DNA of 64,000 nt from the NCBI GenBank assembly GCA_964609675.1, contig CAZSRX010000003.1, forward strand, positions 71 to 64,070. Reading direction: 5' to 3'. The position numbers were made by a program, and so were the translations under genes. Under the pieces are notes generated by a model. The model saw nothing but the letters and a program-made list of their open reading frames with translations, was not told the DNA's origin and did not search any database. Every line of letters begins with the position of its first letter. The first letter of the stretch is position 1. This document shows, one piece after another, positions 53,775 to 62,879 of this stretch. Origin of the DNA: CAZSRX01 sp964609675 [NCBI: uncultured Bacteroidota bacterium] (GTDB taxonomy: Bacteria > CLD3 > SB21).

Positions 53775-53804
53775 CCGCGTCCTCTGCTTCTCCAGGGGAC
53801 GCGG
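53775..53804. repeat. Intergenic inverted repeat
   Basis: CCGCGTCC (53775-53782) pairs with GGACGCGG (53797-53804) with a 14-base loop. No T-run follows directly, so termination is uncertain. It lies in the 314-bp gap between the zinc-ribbon pseudogene and the large lipoprotein; I see no other gene in the gap. Confidence 0.5.
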
Positions 53805-54062
53805 GTCATTATAGCTGTTTTGCCCCCTTTTTTCGAAGACATTCGTTTCAGGTAAAATCCCATGACCTCGTGGTTATGACTTTTATGGGGCCCGAGAGTT
53901 TCTGCGTTTAACAAAAAAAATACAAACAAAATTTTATATGTTACCGCGCTGTCCACAGGACGGGCAGGTGATTGTTCCTGAATGCCGTATTTCCTTGCGT
54001 AACTTGCCTTTATTTTTTACCTTGATCGCGTTTAAAAAACTAAAAGAAAAGGAAAATATTTT

Positions 54063-56432
54063 ATGATTCGATGTATAAAATGGGCCCTCATTCCGGCGAT
54101 ACTGCTGTTTACCGGCTGTTCGATGTTTACTGAACTGACGCCAAAGCCGCCGCTGGATTCAAAGGAAAACGGTTATATCGAAATTAAAAAAGGCAAGGAT
54201 TTTTTCGATCTGAAGAATAAGAATAAATATGTCATGAAATTTCCGAAGCCCGGTGCGGTTAATTTTTATCTGGTACTGGATGTTCGCGATAAAGCGTTGC
54301 TGATCAGCGCGCTGGCCGACACGTTCAGCGATGGCAAAATCATTCCCGTGCCGCTGCCCGATGAGACGCATCAGCCGGATCGCCTGTGCGTGTTCCGCCT
54401 GGACACTACCGTCCGGCAGTACTACTGGATTATCGACTCCGTCCTTGCCAACCACCCGCTGGTTGCTTCGTACCGCTATGTGCCGGTCTGGCGGTTTAAA
54501 TTTGAGGTGCAGTATGCCGAGATGCGGCGCACATTTGAAGCGAACCGGCAGGACAGCGCCCAGTACCGCGGACTTGGCCGCGATTTTCATTTTGACAAAT
54601 ATCCTTACGCCGGAGCGATCGATACCTTAAAAAATAAAACCAATACGCTAAGCGACGTATTTGCCGCGCTGGAAGAAATTAAGAAAACCTTTCCCGAAAA
54701 CATCGTTTCGTCCACCGACACGGCCTACCTGGCCTATCGCGATTTGCGCGGTTTACTGGAAACGGAGCTTCGGTTTCAATCGGCGTATCTCGATGTGCTT
54801 GAAGTGTTTAAGACTGAGTATGAAACCCGAAACGATCCCAGGCAGTTTGTTAAGTCCATACCGGTTTTTCTGAATTTTTTCGCTCAAAAAGAGAAATATG
54901 AATCGCATGTCACCGAAGAAGTCCGGCGGGTGCTGGATAAGCGGTTGGCCGAGGTCACGCAGTATTATCTCGCGTACCTGCGCCAGAAAAACGACATCCA
55001 GCCGATTCCGCTGGAGATTGCGAATGTGGAAGCGCTTTTTCTGCAAAGCCGGGGCAGCGTGCCGGAGGATTTCCGCGCCGCCGCGGATTTCATCGCGCAG
55101 TATAACGTCCATGCGGAATCCATACTGGATTACCCGTACCGTCTCGACCAGATTGCCTCCGAAGTGAAGAACAGCGGTACCTGGCCGCCGGATACCTTTT
55201 ATCCGTCGGTGCTGGCCAAGGTCTATGCGATGAAAAACACGGTACCGGCGCTCGATCTCGGTTCCTTCCGGTCATTCCAGTCGCACCGCTGCGCAATCAT
55301 GTTGGATGAGGAATTCCGAAGAATCAGCGCGACGCTAACCCGTATGGACAGCCAGTACACAAGAGCCGGCGGGCTGGTACGGCAGATTAATATTATCCGG
55401 ACCAACTCGACCTACCGCGAGATTATCCGCCTGCTGAAGAAAAACCGCGACCTGGATTTCCTGATTGCCCAGTATCCGGATGTGGATGGGTTGTCATTAG
55501 AACAGCAGAAAACAAGGATTGAAGCGGCCCTGCGCGACAGTCTGTGGGCCTCGGCAGAGAATCAGCTGGAAATACTATACGCGGATCAGGAATTCATCGA
55601 CCCGGTCGGCATGAAGAAAATCCGATTGGCAACCGTGACGGCGCTCGAAAGTGCGTTCTTTGCCAGCGTGGAAAATTATTCACGGCTTCGCGCGACGCAG
55701 TTCATTGAAACCAGCAAACTGCTGACCGATAAAATCGAATCGTTATACAACAGCGACGCTTTCCGTGTGGTGCATGACATCCAATTTCACACCGGATCGG
55801 AGAAAGATTTTCAGCGGCGCAAGAACGCCCTGCAGGAAAGCATGCGTACGCTCAAAACCGAGACGTTTCCGGCGACGGCGATCGAGGCGCTGTACAAGGA
55901 TTTTACGGCGAACATCCAGAAACAGGGCGTGGCCAAGGCGCGGGCGATTGCCAAGCACGGTTATTTCTATAAGGGCAAAGAACGCAAAATCCTTAACCTT
56001 ATTGCGGAATGCGACACCCGCATCGCCAAGTGGATTACCAAACCGGCTACGTACCGGAAGTTCTATGTCTTGCCGATTACGGATAATGTCAACGATGCGA
56101 ACACGTATCTCTTCCGTCTGAACGTGCAGATCGAATCCGACGCGCAGTTCCCCGTGTTCGACATCCATGTGCAGTTGCCGGAAGAAGTGGCCAAGGACGC
56201 AGGAACGCGGCAGTGGTACGAAGAAATTACCATCAATCAGCGGCCAATTAAAAATGAAGGGCGGTTTTCGATATCCGCGCCGACAGCCGCCAATGGGTAT
56301 GAATCTAAAATCACGCCGGTGCAGATGAACAAAGGCGCCGACAATATTCTGGAAATCCGTTTCAAGCATCAATCCTATAAAGTGTTTGAAGTCAGCGTAA
56401 TGGCGCAGAAACCGTTAATCAAGAAAAATTAA
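54063..56432 (+). CDS. Large lipoprotein of unknown function
   Basis: Protein of 789 residues with a lipoprotein signal (WALIPAILLFTGCSMFTEL; lipobox LFTGC, Cys about 19). Residues 35-150 form a beta-rich region, about 170-650 are mainly helical and charged (SSTDTAYLAYRDLRGLLETE; RRKNALQESMRTLKTE), and about 660-789 look like a beta-sandwich (FRLNVQIESDAQFPVFDIHV). No domain is recognised. The next gene, a family-5 solute-binding protein, starts 17 bp later, so the two are one unit and may form an envelope complex. The ribosome site is AAAGGA. Confidence 0.8.
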   Translation: MIRCIKWALIPAILLFTGCSMFTELTPKPPLDSKENGYIEIKKGKDFFDLKNKNKYVMKFPKPGAVNFYLVLDVRDKALLISALADTFSDGKIIPVPLPDETHQPDRLCVFRLDTTVRQYYWIIDSVLANHPLVASYRYVPVWRFKFEVQYAEMRRTFEANRQDSAQYRGLGRDFHFDKYPYAGAIDTLKNKTNTLSDVFAALEEIKKTFPENIVSSTDTAYLAYRDLRGLLETELRFQSAYLDVLEVFKTEYETRNDPRQFVKSIPVFLNFFAQKEKYESHVTEEVRRVLDKRLAEVTQYYLAYLRQKNDIQPIPLEIANVEALFLQSRGSVPEDFRAAADFIAQYNVHAESILDYPYRLDQIASEVKNSGTWPPDTFYPSVLAKVYAMKNTVPALDLGSFRSFQSHRCAIMLDEEFRRISATLTRMDSQYTRAGGLVRQINIIRTNSTYREIIRLLKKNRDLDFLIAQYPDVDGLSLEQQKTRIEAALRDSLWASAENQLEILYADQEFIDPVGMKKIRLATVTALESAFFASVENYSRLRATQFIETSKLLTDKIESLYNSDAFRVVHDIQFHTGSEKDFQRRKNALQESMRTLKTETFPATAIEALYKDFTANIQKQGVAKARAIAKHGYFYKGKERKILNLIAECDTRIAKWITKPATYRKFYVLPITDNVNDANTYLFRLNVQIESDAQFPVFDIHVQLPEEVAKDAGTRQWYEEITINQRPIKNEGRFSISAPTAANGYESKITPVQMNKGADNILEIRFKHQSYKVFEVSVMAQKPLIKKN

Positions 56433-56449
56433 AAAAACAGGACACATTT

Positions 56450-58186
56450 ATGAACCGGAAAAAAATCGTTTACATTGGCGGCGGCATACTCGCGGCCGTT
56501 GTTTTAATCTGGTTGCTCTGGCCGTCAGACCGACTGCGCGATACTATTGCTCTTCCGTACATCGCCCATCAGCCGCCGGTTTTGGATCCACACCTTCCGG
56601 CTCCGGATCCCGTATCCGATAAAATCGAAGAAATCCTTTACGACGGGTTGTTCAATCTTTCTGCCAACCCGAGCGGCATCATGTTCGAAGACGCGCTCGG
56701 CACGCTAATCGACAGCATCGACCAGAATCATAATGTGACGGTCCGGCTGAACCCCAAAAAATGGCACCACAGCTATACCGTGCAGGCAGAAGACGACGCT
56801 CTGCAGATCAAGGAAAGCGCGCCGAAAACATTTTCTGCGAAAGATCTTGATTATACCCTGAAACGCATCGAACGTTTGGGGACGCTGTCGCCGGATTACA
56901 TTATGGTTGCGCAGGCGCTTGAAACATTCGGGTTTTCCGGCCCGGATGAAGCCATGCTCATCCGCTTTAAATTCCGCGGCGACCGTATCTGGCGCACGGA
57001 CGACATCAAGGAGGTGCTGTCGTTTAAAATTATTCCCGCCGGCGATGACGTTTCCGGTCTGAAGTACCCCGTTGGTACCGGGCCCTATCTTTTTGTGCCG
57101 CGCACGAACAGCGCTGAAATATGGTTTTACAAGAATCCGTCTGGTAACGCGGTTATCCGCAATGTCAAACTGATTCCGTTTGTGGACAACAGCACGTTTG
57201 AAACCGAGTTACGGCACCATCGCATCAATGTGCTTCTCGATAACCCGCTGGGCGCGCTGTCGCCGATTCTGGAAGATACCGCCGACTTTTTTTACAAATC
57301 GAATGTCAGCACGACTTTTTTCGGCGTTTTGTTTAATACCGAACGGCTAAACCGCTCGCAGCGCCGCGAACTGCGCCGGATGTTCAGCCAGAAAGCGATT
57401 GTCAACCGCTTTTACAAGACCGGCACCAAACAGCAGAAATCCATCACGGATTATAAAGGCCAGATGAACCGGTACGCGGATCTGATTAACGCGAGCGTGT
57501 TCCCATCGACATCCTATTACGTGGAGGAAAAAATCGTTGCGGCCGAGCCGGAAACTACCGGTGCCGACTTCACGAAACTGCCGGATACGCTAAGGGTCCG
57601 TGTTTGCCTGAATTACGGGTTCCGCGAGGAATACCTGGAACTGATCGAAATTCTGAATGACGAAAACCTGTTCAAAAAGCGCCTGCACGTGATGGCCGTG
57701 GGCAATGATGCCGTGAAAACGGGACAATATGACGCGCTGCTGATGGCGTTTCCCGGATACCGCAGTAACTTTCTTTTTGACCTGTACGACATTTTTCTGC
57801 GTGAGCCCGATCTTTCCGTAAAAAAAATCAACCTGATAACCGAAACCGGCGCCGACGGCAGGACGCAGATATCGCCGCGTTCGCTGACTGCAACCAAAAA
57901 CTTTTTCCGGATGGACATTGAAACCAACCGGAACGAAGGGAAAGACTTTGCGACCCTGCTCGAATATATTTACGGTTTCATGAGCACGCGGGAAATCGGC
58001 GATAAACAGGCTTATGCCCAGCGCATCAGCGATTTGGAGCGGGAACTCAGCCTGGGCGCCTGGCTGTTTTCCATGCCCTCTATCTCGTATTTCAGCACGC
58101 AGTTTGACCCGAAATCCATTGATGTGTACGGCGTGGCTTCCCAGTTGTCCACCATCGAGAAATGGAAAGAAAGGCCGGGATACTGA
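56450..58186 (+). CDS. Family-5 extracellular solute-binding-like protein, N-terminally anchored
   Basis: Protein of 578 residues. An uncleaved-looking TM anchor at about 6-23 (VYIGGGILAAVVLIWLLW) is followed by the SBP_bac_5 pattern: PVLDPHLPAPDPVSDKIEEI, ILYDGLFNLS, FSAKDLDYTLKRI, PVGTGPYLFVPRTN and FNTERLNRSQRRELRRMF. These proteins bind peptides or nickel for ABC uptake. No permease or ATPase gene is next to it; instead it is paired with the large lipoprotein. It may therefore be a repurposed binding protein. Normal family length is about 500-550. Confidence 0.82.
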   Translation: MNRKKIVYIGGGILAAVVLIWLLWPSDRLRDTIALPYIAHQPPVLDPHLPAPDPVSDKIEEILYDGLFNLSANPSGIMFEDALGTLIDSIDQNHNVTVRLNPKKWHHSYTVQAEDDALQIKESAPKTFSAKDLDYTLKRIERLGTLSPDYIMVAQALETFGFSGPDEAMLIRFKFRGDRIWRTDDIKEVLSFKIIPAGDDVSGLKYPVGTGPYLFVPRTNSAEIWFYKNPSGNAVIRNVKLIPFVDNSTFETELRHHRINVLLDNPLGALSPILEDTADFFYKSNVSTTFFGVLFNTERLNRSQRRELRRMFSQKAIVNRFYKTGTKQQKSITDYKGQMNRYADLINASVFPSTSYYVEEKIVAAEPETTGADFTKLPDTLRVRVCLNYGFREEYLELIEILNDENLFKKRLHVMAVGNDAVKTGQYDALLMAFPGYRSNFLFDLYDIFLREPDLSVKKINLITETGADGRTQISPRSLTATKNFFRMDIETNRNEGKDFATLLEYIYGFMSTREIGDKQAYAQRISDLERELSLGAWLFSMPSISYFSTQFDPKSIDVYGVASQLSTIEKWKERPGY

Positions 58187-58207
58187 ATTTATTAGAAAAA
58201 CAGGAAT

Positions 58208-58264
58208 AGCGATTAAAAGAATGATCCTCCGGTTTCGCTGTTGACTTTAGGCAATCGCTTTTTT
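58208..58264 (+). terminator. Candidate terminator
   Basis: AGCGATT (58208-58214) and AATCGCT (58253-58259) form a 7-bp stem around a long loop, followed by six T's. The long loop makes it weaker than the other terminators here. Confidence 0.4.
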
Positions 58265-58303
58265 ATATTGAGTGCCTAAAATAATAAAGCATGGAGTTAA
58301 TGA

Positions 58304-59209
58304 TTGGAAATACTTGTTGTTGGTTCGGTCGCTTTAGATTCGGTAGAAACGCCGTACGGTAAAGTAGAAGAAGCCGTTGGCGGTTCCGCTACGTTTTTTA
58401 GCAGTTCCGCCAGTTATTTTGCGCCAGTGAATCTCGTCGGCGTGGTCGGCGAAGATTATCCGATGCATGAAATTGATTTTCTGAAACAGCGCGGTGTGGA
58501 TTTTACCGGCCTTCAGGTAGTGCCGGGAAAAACATTCCGCTGGGCTGGCATATATGATTATAACCTGAACGATCGCAAGACGCTATACACCCATCTTAAT
58601 GTTTTCTCGGATTTCAAGCCGGTTATTCCCGAAAAATATAAACATTCATCCTATGTTTTTCTTGGCAACATCGCCCCCGAGTTGCAGTACAGCGTCCTGG
58701 AACAGGTACCGGCCCCGCGCATGGTCATTCTCGATACCATGAATTTCTGGATTTCCGGAAGTCTGGAGTCGCTGAAGAAGGTGCTGAAACGGGTGGATAT
58801 CTTTCTGCTTAACGATTCCGAAGCCCGCGAACTTTCCGGCCACGGCAATCTGATCAAGGCCGCGAAATCGATTTTTCAAATGGGACCGAAGACGATTATT
58901 ATCAAAAAGGGTGAGCACGGAGCCGCGTTGCTGACACCCGACACGACTTTTTTTGTTCCGGCCTATCCCATTGAAGATGTTTACGACCCAACGGGAGCCG
59001 GCGATACGTTTGCGGGAGGTTTTGTGGGTTACCTGGCGCGCACCGACGACGTTTCAGCGGACAATCTCCGCCGGGCCGTGGTTTACGGCAGCGCCATGGC
59101 TTCTTTTTCCGTGGAAGATTTCAGCATCCGCGCTCTGAAAAATCTGACGCCGGAACGCATCCGCGAACGGGTACAGTCTTTCAGGGATATAACTTTTTTC
59201 CGGGACTAA
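58304..59209 (+). CDS. PfkB-family carbohydrate/nucleoside kinase
   Basis: Cytoplasmic kinase of 301 residues. An N-terminal glycine pair, VEEAVGGSATFFSSSASYF (about 22-40), is followed by NLVGVVGEDYP. The C-terminal catalytic signature DPTGAGDTFAGGFVGYLA lies near 227-244 with catalytic Asp about 233. TTG is chosen as start because GGAG stands 7 bp before it. The substrate (ribose, adenosine-like or other sugar) cannot be read. It is isolated from sugar transport genes, and an EIIA-like gene follows. Confidence 0.9.
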   Translation: MEILVVGSVALDSVETPYGKVEEAVGGSATFFSSSASYFAPVNLVGVVGEDYPMHEIDFLKQRGVDFTGLQVVPGKTFRWAGIYDYNLNDRKTLYTHLNVFSDFKPVIPEKYKHSSYVFLGNIAPELQYSVLEQVPAPRMVILDTMNFWISGSLESLKKVLKRVDIFLLNDSEARELSGHGNLIKAAKSIFQMGPKTIIIKKGEHGAALLTPDTTFFVPAYPIEDVYDPTGAGDTFAGGFVGYLARTDDVSADNLRRAVVYGSAMASFSVEDFSIRALKNLTPERIRERVQSFRDITFFRD

Positions 59210-59294
59210 TAACCGTTGAAACATTTGATAATTAAATACGCTTCCATGACCGATCCGGGCCTATCGGAAAGCATATAACGCGACAGGAGGCTGC

Positions 59295-59762
59295 ATGAGA
59301 CTCGGCGACATACTCAATGATTCCTTAATAAAAATTCCGTTGGTCCAGACCGCCAAGAATGATGTAATAGCCGAAATGGTGGATCTGGTGCTTACCACTG
59401 GTAAAATCACCGACCGTAAAGCCGTTTTAGAAGCCGTACTGGAGCGGGAAAAAATGATGAGCACCGGTATCGGCAACAGCGTGGCCATACCGCACGGAAA
59501 ATCTCCGGCCGCCGAAGAATTGGTTGTGGCGCTGGGCATCACCGCCGGCGATATTGATTTCGAAGCGCTCGACGGCAAACCCGTACGCATCGTTTTTTTA
59601 CTGGTCGGTCCGGAAAAAGCATCCAGCCTGCACATCAAAATGCTATCGCGTATTTCCCGCCTGCTGAACCAAGCCGCGTTCCGAAGAAAAATTATTGACG
59701 TTAAAACGCCCGCGGATGCCCTCCAGATCATCCGCGAAGAAGAAAAGCATCTGGAAAGCTGA
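59295..59762 (+). CDS. EIIA-Ntr-like PTS regulatory protein (second copy)
   Basis: EIIA fructose/Ntr-type domain of 155 residues with phosphorylatable His in VAIPHGKSPAAEELVV (about residue 66), GDIDFEALDGKPVRIVFLLV and LHIKMLSRISRLL. It is a clear paralogue of the 48.8-kb protein, with the usual ptsN length. An ACAGGAGG ribosome site precedes the ATG. Its stop codon abuts the stop of the convergent yhbY gene with no spacer. Likely part of the regulatory phosphorelay with HprK. Confidence 0.92.
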   Translation: MRLGDILNDSLIKIPLVQTAKNDVIAEMVDLVLTTGKITDRKAVLEAVLEREKMMSTGIGNSVAIPHGKSPAAEELVVALGITAGDIDFEALDGKPVRIVFLLVGPEKASSLHIKMLSRISRLLNQAAFRRKIIDVKTPADALQIIREEEKHLES

Positions 59763-60059
59763 TTACGGCAGCTGGAGGCGGGGATGATCCCGATCCCGAC
59801 GATAAAACAGCAAAGTATGCCCGAGTATCTGCACCAGTTGTGCCTCGGTACCGGCCTCAATTTTAGATACCATGGTTTCCGTTTCATCCGGACAACCGTC
59901 CTGGATTTTGATTTTCACCAGTTCCTGTGTATTAAAGGCGTTACGGATAGAAAGAAGGGTGTTATCCGTAAGCCCGTTCTTGCCGATCATCACCGTGGCT
60001 TTAATGCTGTTGGCCAGGGAGGAAAGGTAGCGTCTTTGTTTTCCGTTCAATGCTTCCAA
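59763..60059 (-). CDS. yhbY: YhbY-family CRM-domain RNA-binding protein
   Basis: Protein of 98 residues (start TTG at 60057-60059, AGG 7 bp upstream). It is one CRM domain: NGKQRRYLSSLANSIKATVM, IGKNGLTDNTLLSIRNAF and HTLLFYRRDRD. YhbY proteins bind the large ribosomal subunit precursor and assist 50S assembly. A longer in-frame start at 60182 would add 41 residues foreign to the family, so the short start is preferred. Monocistronic and convergent with the EIIA gene. Confidence 0.88.
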   Translation of the reverse strand: MEALNGKQRRYLSSLANSIKATVMIGKNGLTDNTLLSIRNAFNTQELVKIKIQDGCPDETETMVSKIEAGTEAQLVQILGHTLLFYRRDRDHPRLQLP

Positions 60060-60236
60060 ATTATACCTGCCTGTAAATATTCGGTAAATTATTAGGGCAC
60101 GATTATAAGGTATACCGGGCTTAAAATCAACAAATAATATGCCGAATGAAAACGCAGTAAGCATAATGATGAATCCCGGCATTGGAAATGAATTAAAATT
60201 GGTTATATTAAACGCGTTTACATTCCAAGGATGGCC

Positions 60237-60478
60237 ATGATTCCCCTAACGGTTCCCGGATATATTAAATCTTTTGTATGGTATCCTCTGGTTCTGAATT
60301 TAAACGGCAAGCCGGCTGCAGAGGGTAAGCGGATGCGGGGATCGCCCGACGGCTTAAAGAACTATCCGGACGACTGGACGTTCATGTTGTTGCCGCGAAT
60401 ACCACATGCCGTTCAACCGTTGAGGCGCTGAATTTACTCCGGGATCCCAAACGGCTGACGGCGGTTTTTGGACGGTAA
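60237..60478 (+). pseudogene. Decayed HAD-like phosphatase gene
   Basis: The ATG at 60237 follows AAGG by 6 bp and reads MIPLTVPGYIKSFVWYPLVL, close to the start of a small HAD-like family (MIELTIPG..., then LVLDYNGTLALDG). Here the catalytic region reads LVLNLNGKPAAEG, so the nucleophile Asp is lost. Near 60330 the useful frame shifts to one reading IARRLKELSGRLDVHVVAAN, and it ends in CRSTVEALNLLRDPKRLTAV, resembling the family's C-terminus. About 80 codons remain of an expected 150, so a frameshift and an internal deletion have occurred. Family assignment is from memory of sequence pattern. Confidence 0.5.
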
Positions 60479-60507
60479 TAAACGCATTCATATTTCATGA
60501 TGATAGT

Positions 60508-60684
60508 ATGGCTGATTTCTTAAAATATTTACGAATGATTCTGGCCGGTATTTTTATTCTTTTTGGCTTGGTATTGGTTTCCAATATCATCCGGTTTGAC
60601 TTAGAATCGCATTATCGGATTATTATCGGAATTATTTTTATTCTTTACGGAATTTACCGTATTATTTCTCAGCGACGGGATTAA
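60508..60684 (+). CDS. Small membrane protein upstream of the pstS-like gene
   Basis: Short open frame of 58 residues, MADFLKYLRMILAGIFILFG to RIISQRRD, with two hydrophobic helices (about 9-27 and 38-53) and a basic C-terminus. The next gene starts 4 bp after its stop, so it is the first gene of the PstS-like/ExbBD operon. The ribosome site is weak. Function unknown. Confidence 0.55.
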   Translation: MADFLKYLRMILAGIFILFGLVLVSNIIRFDLESHYRIIIGIIFILYGIYRIISQRRD

Positions 60685-60688
60685 TGGG

Positions 60689-61609
60689 TTGAGAAAAATC
60701 ATTAAAAAACTCTTTCTCCTATTTCTCGCATATGAAATGTTTGCCGATGGCTGCACGGGCAACCGCACGCCGACTTCGGGAACCGCAGTCGTTGGATGCG
60801 ATGAAGCGGTAGCGCCCGCCATTGAAAAACAGCGGCTGGAATTTATGAATCGGTACCCGAATGCGGACATCCGCATTCGTTGGCTGAATCCGTTGCTTGC
60901 GGAATCGTTATTTACAGCCCGGCAACTGGATATGTTCATCACGCTAAGCCCGACCGCTCTGAATAAGGATACTGATAAATGGAAGGTGACGGGCCGGGCA
61001 ACGGCATGGGACGGACTGGCCGTTATTGTACACCGGAGCAATCCGGTTACCTCATTGAGCCGTCGTGAACTGACGGGTATTCTTACGGGAAAAATGAAGA
61101 CGTGGAAAGACATTCGTTTCGACGCAAAAATTCCGGCCGACAGTATTATTCTCATTATGGAAAACGATGCGTCTGGAAATGTCCGAAGCCTCAGGGAATT
61201 ACTGCTGATTCAATCGATGGAAGGCGGGACGGGAATCAGCATACCGGAAGACAGCGTCCAGTTTGCCTCGGCAAGGGTGCTGGAGTCAGTCGCCGGAAAG
61301 CCGGGCGCGTTGGGATTTATCAGCACGACCTGGTTATGTGACAATCCGGATTACCGGCTCTTCCGTTCCATGATTCGGACGCTGGCCTGGCGGAGCGAGG
61401 CGGATTCGTTTACCGTCATGCCGATGCCGGGATATCTGTACACGGGCGATTATCCCCTCCGAAGGGCGATCTATGCCTATACACGCGAAGATGATCACGG
61501 GCCTGCCGCCGGTTTTATGGGATTTATGTGCGGCCATGAAGGCCAGATTCTGTTTCTGGAGTCCCATACCGCGCCGGCCGTAAGTCCGGTTAAGATTAAA
61601 TATGAATGA
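60689..61609 (+). CDS. PstS-like substrate-binding lipoprotein
   Basis: Exported protein of 306 residues starting at TTG. An N-terminal hydrophobic segment ends in MFADGC, a possible lipobox. The mature part follows the PstS-type type-II binding fold: GTAVVGCDEAVAPAIEKQRL (about 30-49), WDGLAVIVHRSNPVTSLSRR (about 109), LTGILTGKMKTWKDI, and GALGFISTTWLCDNPD. Unlike transport PstS, it is not followed by pstCAB but by ExbB and two ExbD genes. It may present a ligand, possibly phosphate, to a TonB system, or act in envelope regulation. Confidence 0.78.
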   Translation: MRKIIKKLFLLFLAYEMFADGCTGNRTPTSGTAVVGCDEAVAPAIEKQRLEFMNRYPNADIRIRWLNPLLAESLFTARQLDMFITLSPTALNKDTDKWKVTGRATAWDGLAVIVHRSNPVTSLSRRELTGILTGKMKTWKDIRFDAKIPADSIILIMENDASGNVRSLRELLLIQSMEGGTGISIPEDSVQFASARVLESVAGKPGALGFISTTWLCDNPDYRLFRSMIRTLAWRSEADSFTVMPMPGYLYTGDYPLRRAIYAYTREDDHGPAAGFMGFMCGHEGQILFLESHTAPAVSPVKIKYE

Positions 61610-61633
61610 ACGAAACCTATACGGGAGTTTTGC

Positions 61634-62389
61634 ATGCGACCCTCTCTGTTTATGACCGTGCTAATTCTTTTGGCGGCAACGGTGTCGGCTCTGGTGTATA
61701 TATTCATTTTCGGCGCCGAACAGGACGCCTTCGGACTGAATTATATTTATAAAGGCGGCCCGCTGGTAATTGTGCTGATGATACTGAGCATCATGGTGGT
61801 TACATTTATATTTGAGCGGATCCTTTCACTGAGGAAAGCTTACGGCGCGGTGCCGGTAGCGGCGTTAATTAAAGAATTAAAGGCGCATCTGGAGCAGGCG
61901 GATTTTGAACGCGCGGCGGAAACCTGCCGGAAACAGGGTGGTTCCTGCGGACGCATTCTGCTCGAAGGCGTAGAAAGCTTTGCCCGCGCCCAGCGCCAGG
62001 GCTTGCATCCGGAAAAGGCGCTGTCGGAAACCCGCCGCGCCATTGAGGAAGCCACGTCGCTGGAAGTCCCGCAGCTGGAGAAAAATCTCATCGCCCTTTC
62101 GACGATTGCTTCCGTCTCAACCATGGTCGGTCTTCTGGGAACGACGATCGGCATGATCCGCGCGTTTAAAGCGCTGGCGCAGGCCGGCGCGCCCGACGCC
62201 ATCCAGCTATCGGTCGGCATTTCCGAGGCCCTGATTAACACGGCCGGAGGACTCGCCGCAGCGATTATGGCTATCGTCGCGTATAATTACTTTGTTAACA
62301 AAGTGGATAGTTATATGTACGAAATCGAAGAAGCCGGCATCGATATGGTGGCATTGCTTTCCGTGTCGAATGACCGGTCAAAGGCCTGA
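61634..62389 (+). CDS. exbB: ExbB/TolQ-family proton channel protein
   Basis: Inner-membrane protein of 251 residues with three TM segments (about 4-28, 36-55, then a pair within 155-225). The MotA/TolQ/ExbB core shows LEKNLIALSTIASVSTMVGLLGT (about 146-168), TIGMIRAFKALAQAG and LINTAGGLAAAIMAIVAYNY. It forms the proton-conducting stator with ExbD to energise TonB. The next gene is 2 bp away. Confidence 0.92.
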   Translation: MRPSLFMTVLILLAATVSALVYIFIFGAEQDAFGLNYIYKGGPLVIVLMILSIMVVTFIFERILSLRKAYGAVPVAALIKELKAHLEQADFERAAETCRKQGGSCGRILLEGVESFARAQRQGLHPEKALSETRRAIEEATSLEVPQLEKNLIALSTIASVSTMVGLLGTTIGMIRAFKALAQAGAPDAIQLSVGISEALINTAGGLAAAIMAIVAYNYFVNKVDSYMYEIEEAGIDMVALLSVSNDRSKA

Positions 62390-62391
62390 AC

Positions 62392-62874
62392 ATGGCCCGC
62401 ATTAAAAAAGCCCGCGTCGGCATCCGGCTGGACATGACGCCGATGGTGGATGTTGCGTTTCTACTGCTGACCTTTTTCATGAGCACGACCACGTTTCGTC
62501 CGCCGGAAGAAGTACCCGTGGATATTCCCGATTCGCGCTCCAAACTCAAACTGCCAACCGCGCAGGTTTTGACGATCATTGCGGATCACCAGAAACAGTT
62601 ATGGCTTCACATTGAAGCGCAGTCGGTCCGGCAGAAGGTTTTTGGCGTCGGTTACCAGAAAACCGCCTCCCGTCCCGTCACGCTCGAAGAACTGCCCGGT
62701 TTTATTGAAATGGCCCGCAATGGTTTTGCTACGATACCCGGCGGCAGTTCTGATATCAATGTCATCCTGAAAGCGGACCGCCACACGGATTTTGATGTAA
62801 TCGACCGGATCCTCGGTGTTCTGCGAGACGAAAAAATTACCTCGGTGCATTTTATGACCAACCTTGAAATGTAG
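62392..62874 (+). CDS. exbD: ExbD/TolR-family protein (first copy)
   Basis: Protein of 160 residues with a short cytoplasmic N-terminus, one TM at about 17-37 carrying the functional Asp in IRLDMTPMVDVAFLLLTFFM, and a periplasmic domain. Asp in the TM is the proton-binding residue of ExbD. It is 2 bp after exbB and 5 bp before the second exbD. Confidence 0.92.
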   Translation: MARIKKARVGIRLDMTPMVDVAFLLLTFFMSTTTFRPPEEVPVDIPDSRSKLKLPTAQVLTIIADHQKQLWLHIEAQSVRQKVFGVGYQKTASRPVTLEELPGFIEMARNGFATIPGGSSDINVILKADRHTDFDVIDRILGVLRDEKITSVHFMTNLEM

Positions 62875-62879
62875 CATTT

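Noticed and set aside
60231-60431. 66-residue intact small protein
   Set aside because: Only the first part is family-like; the remainder is out of frame with the continuing HAD-like sequence.
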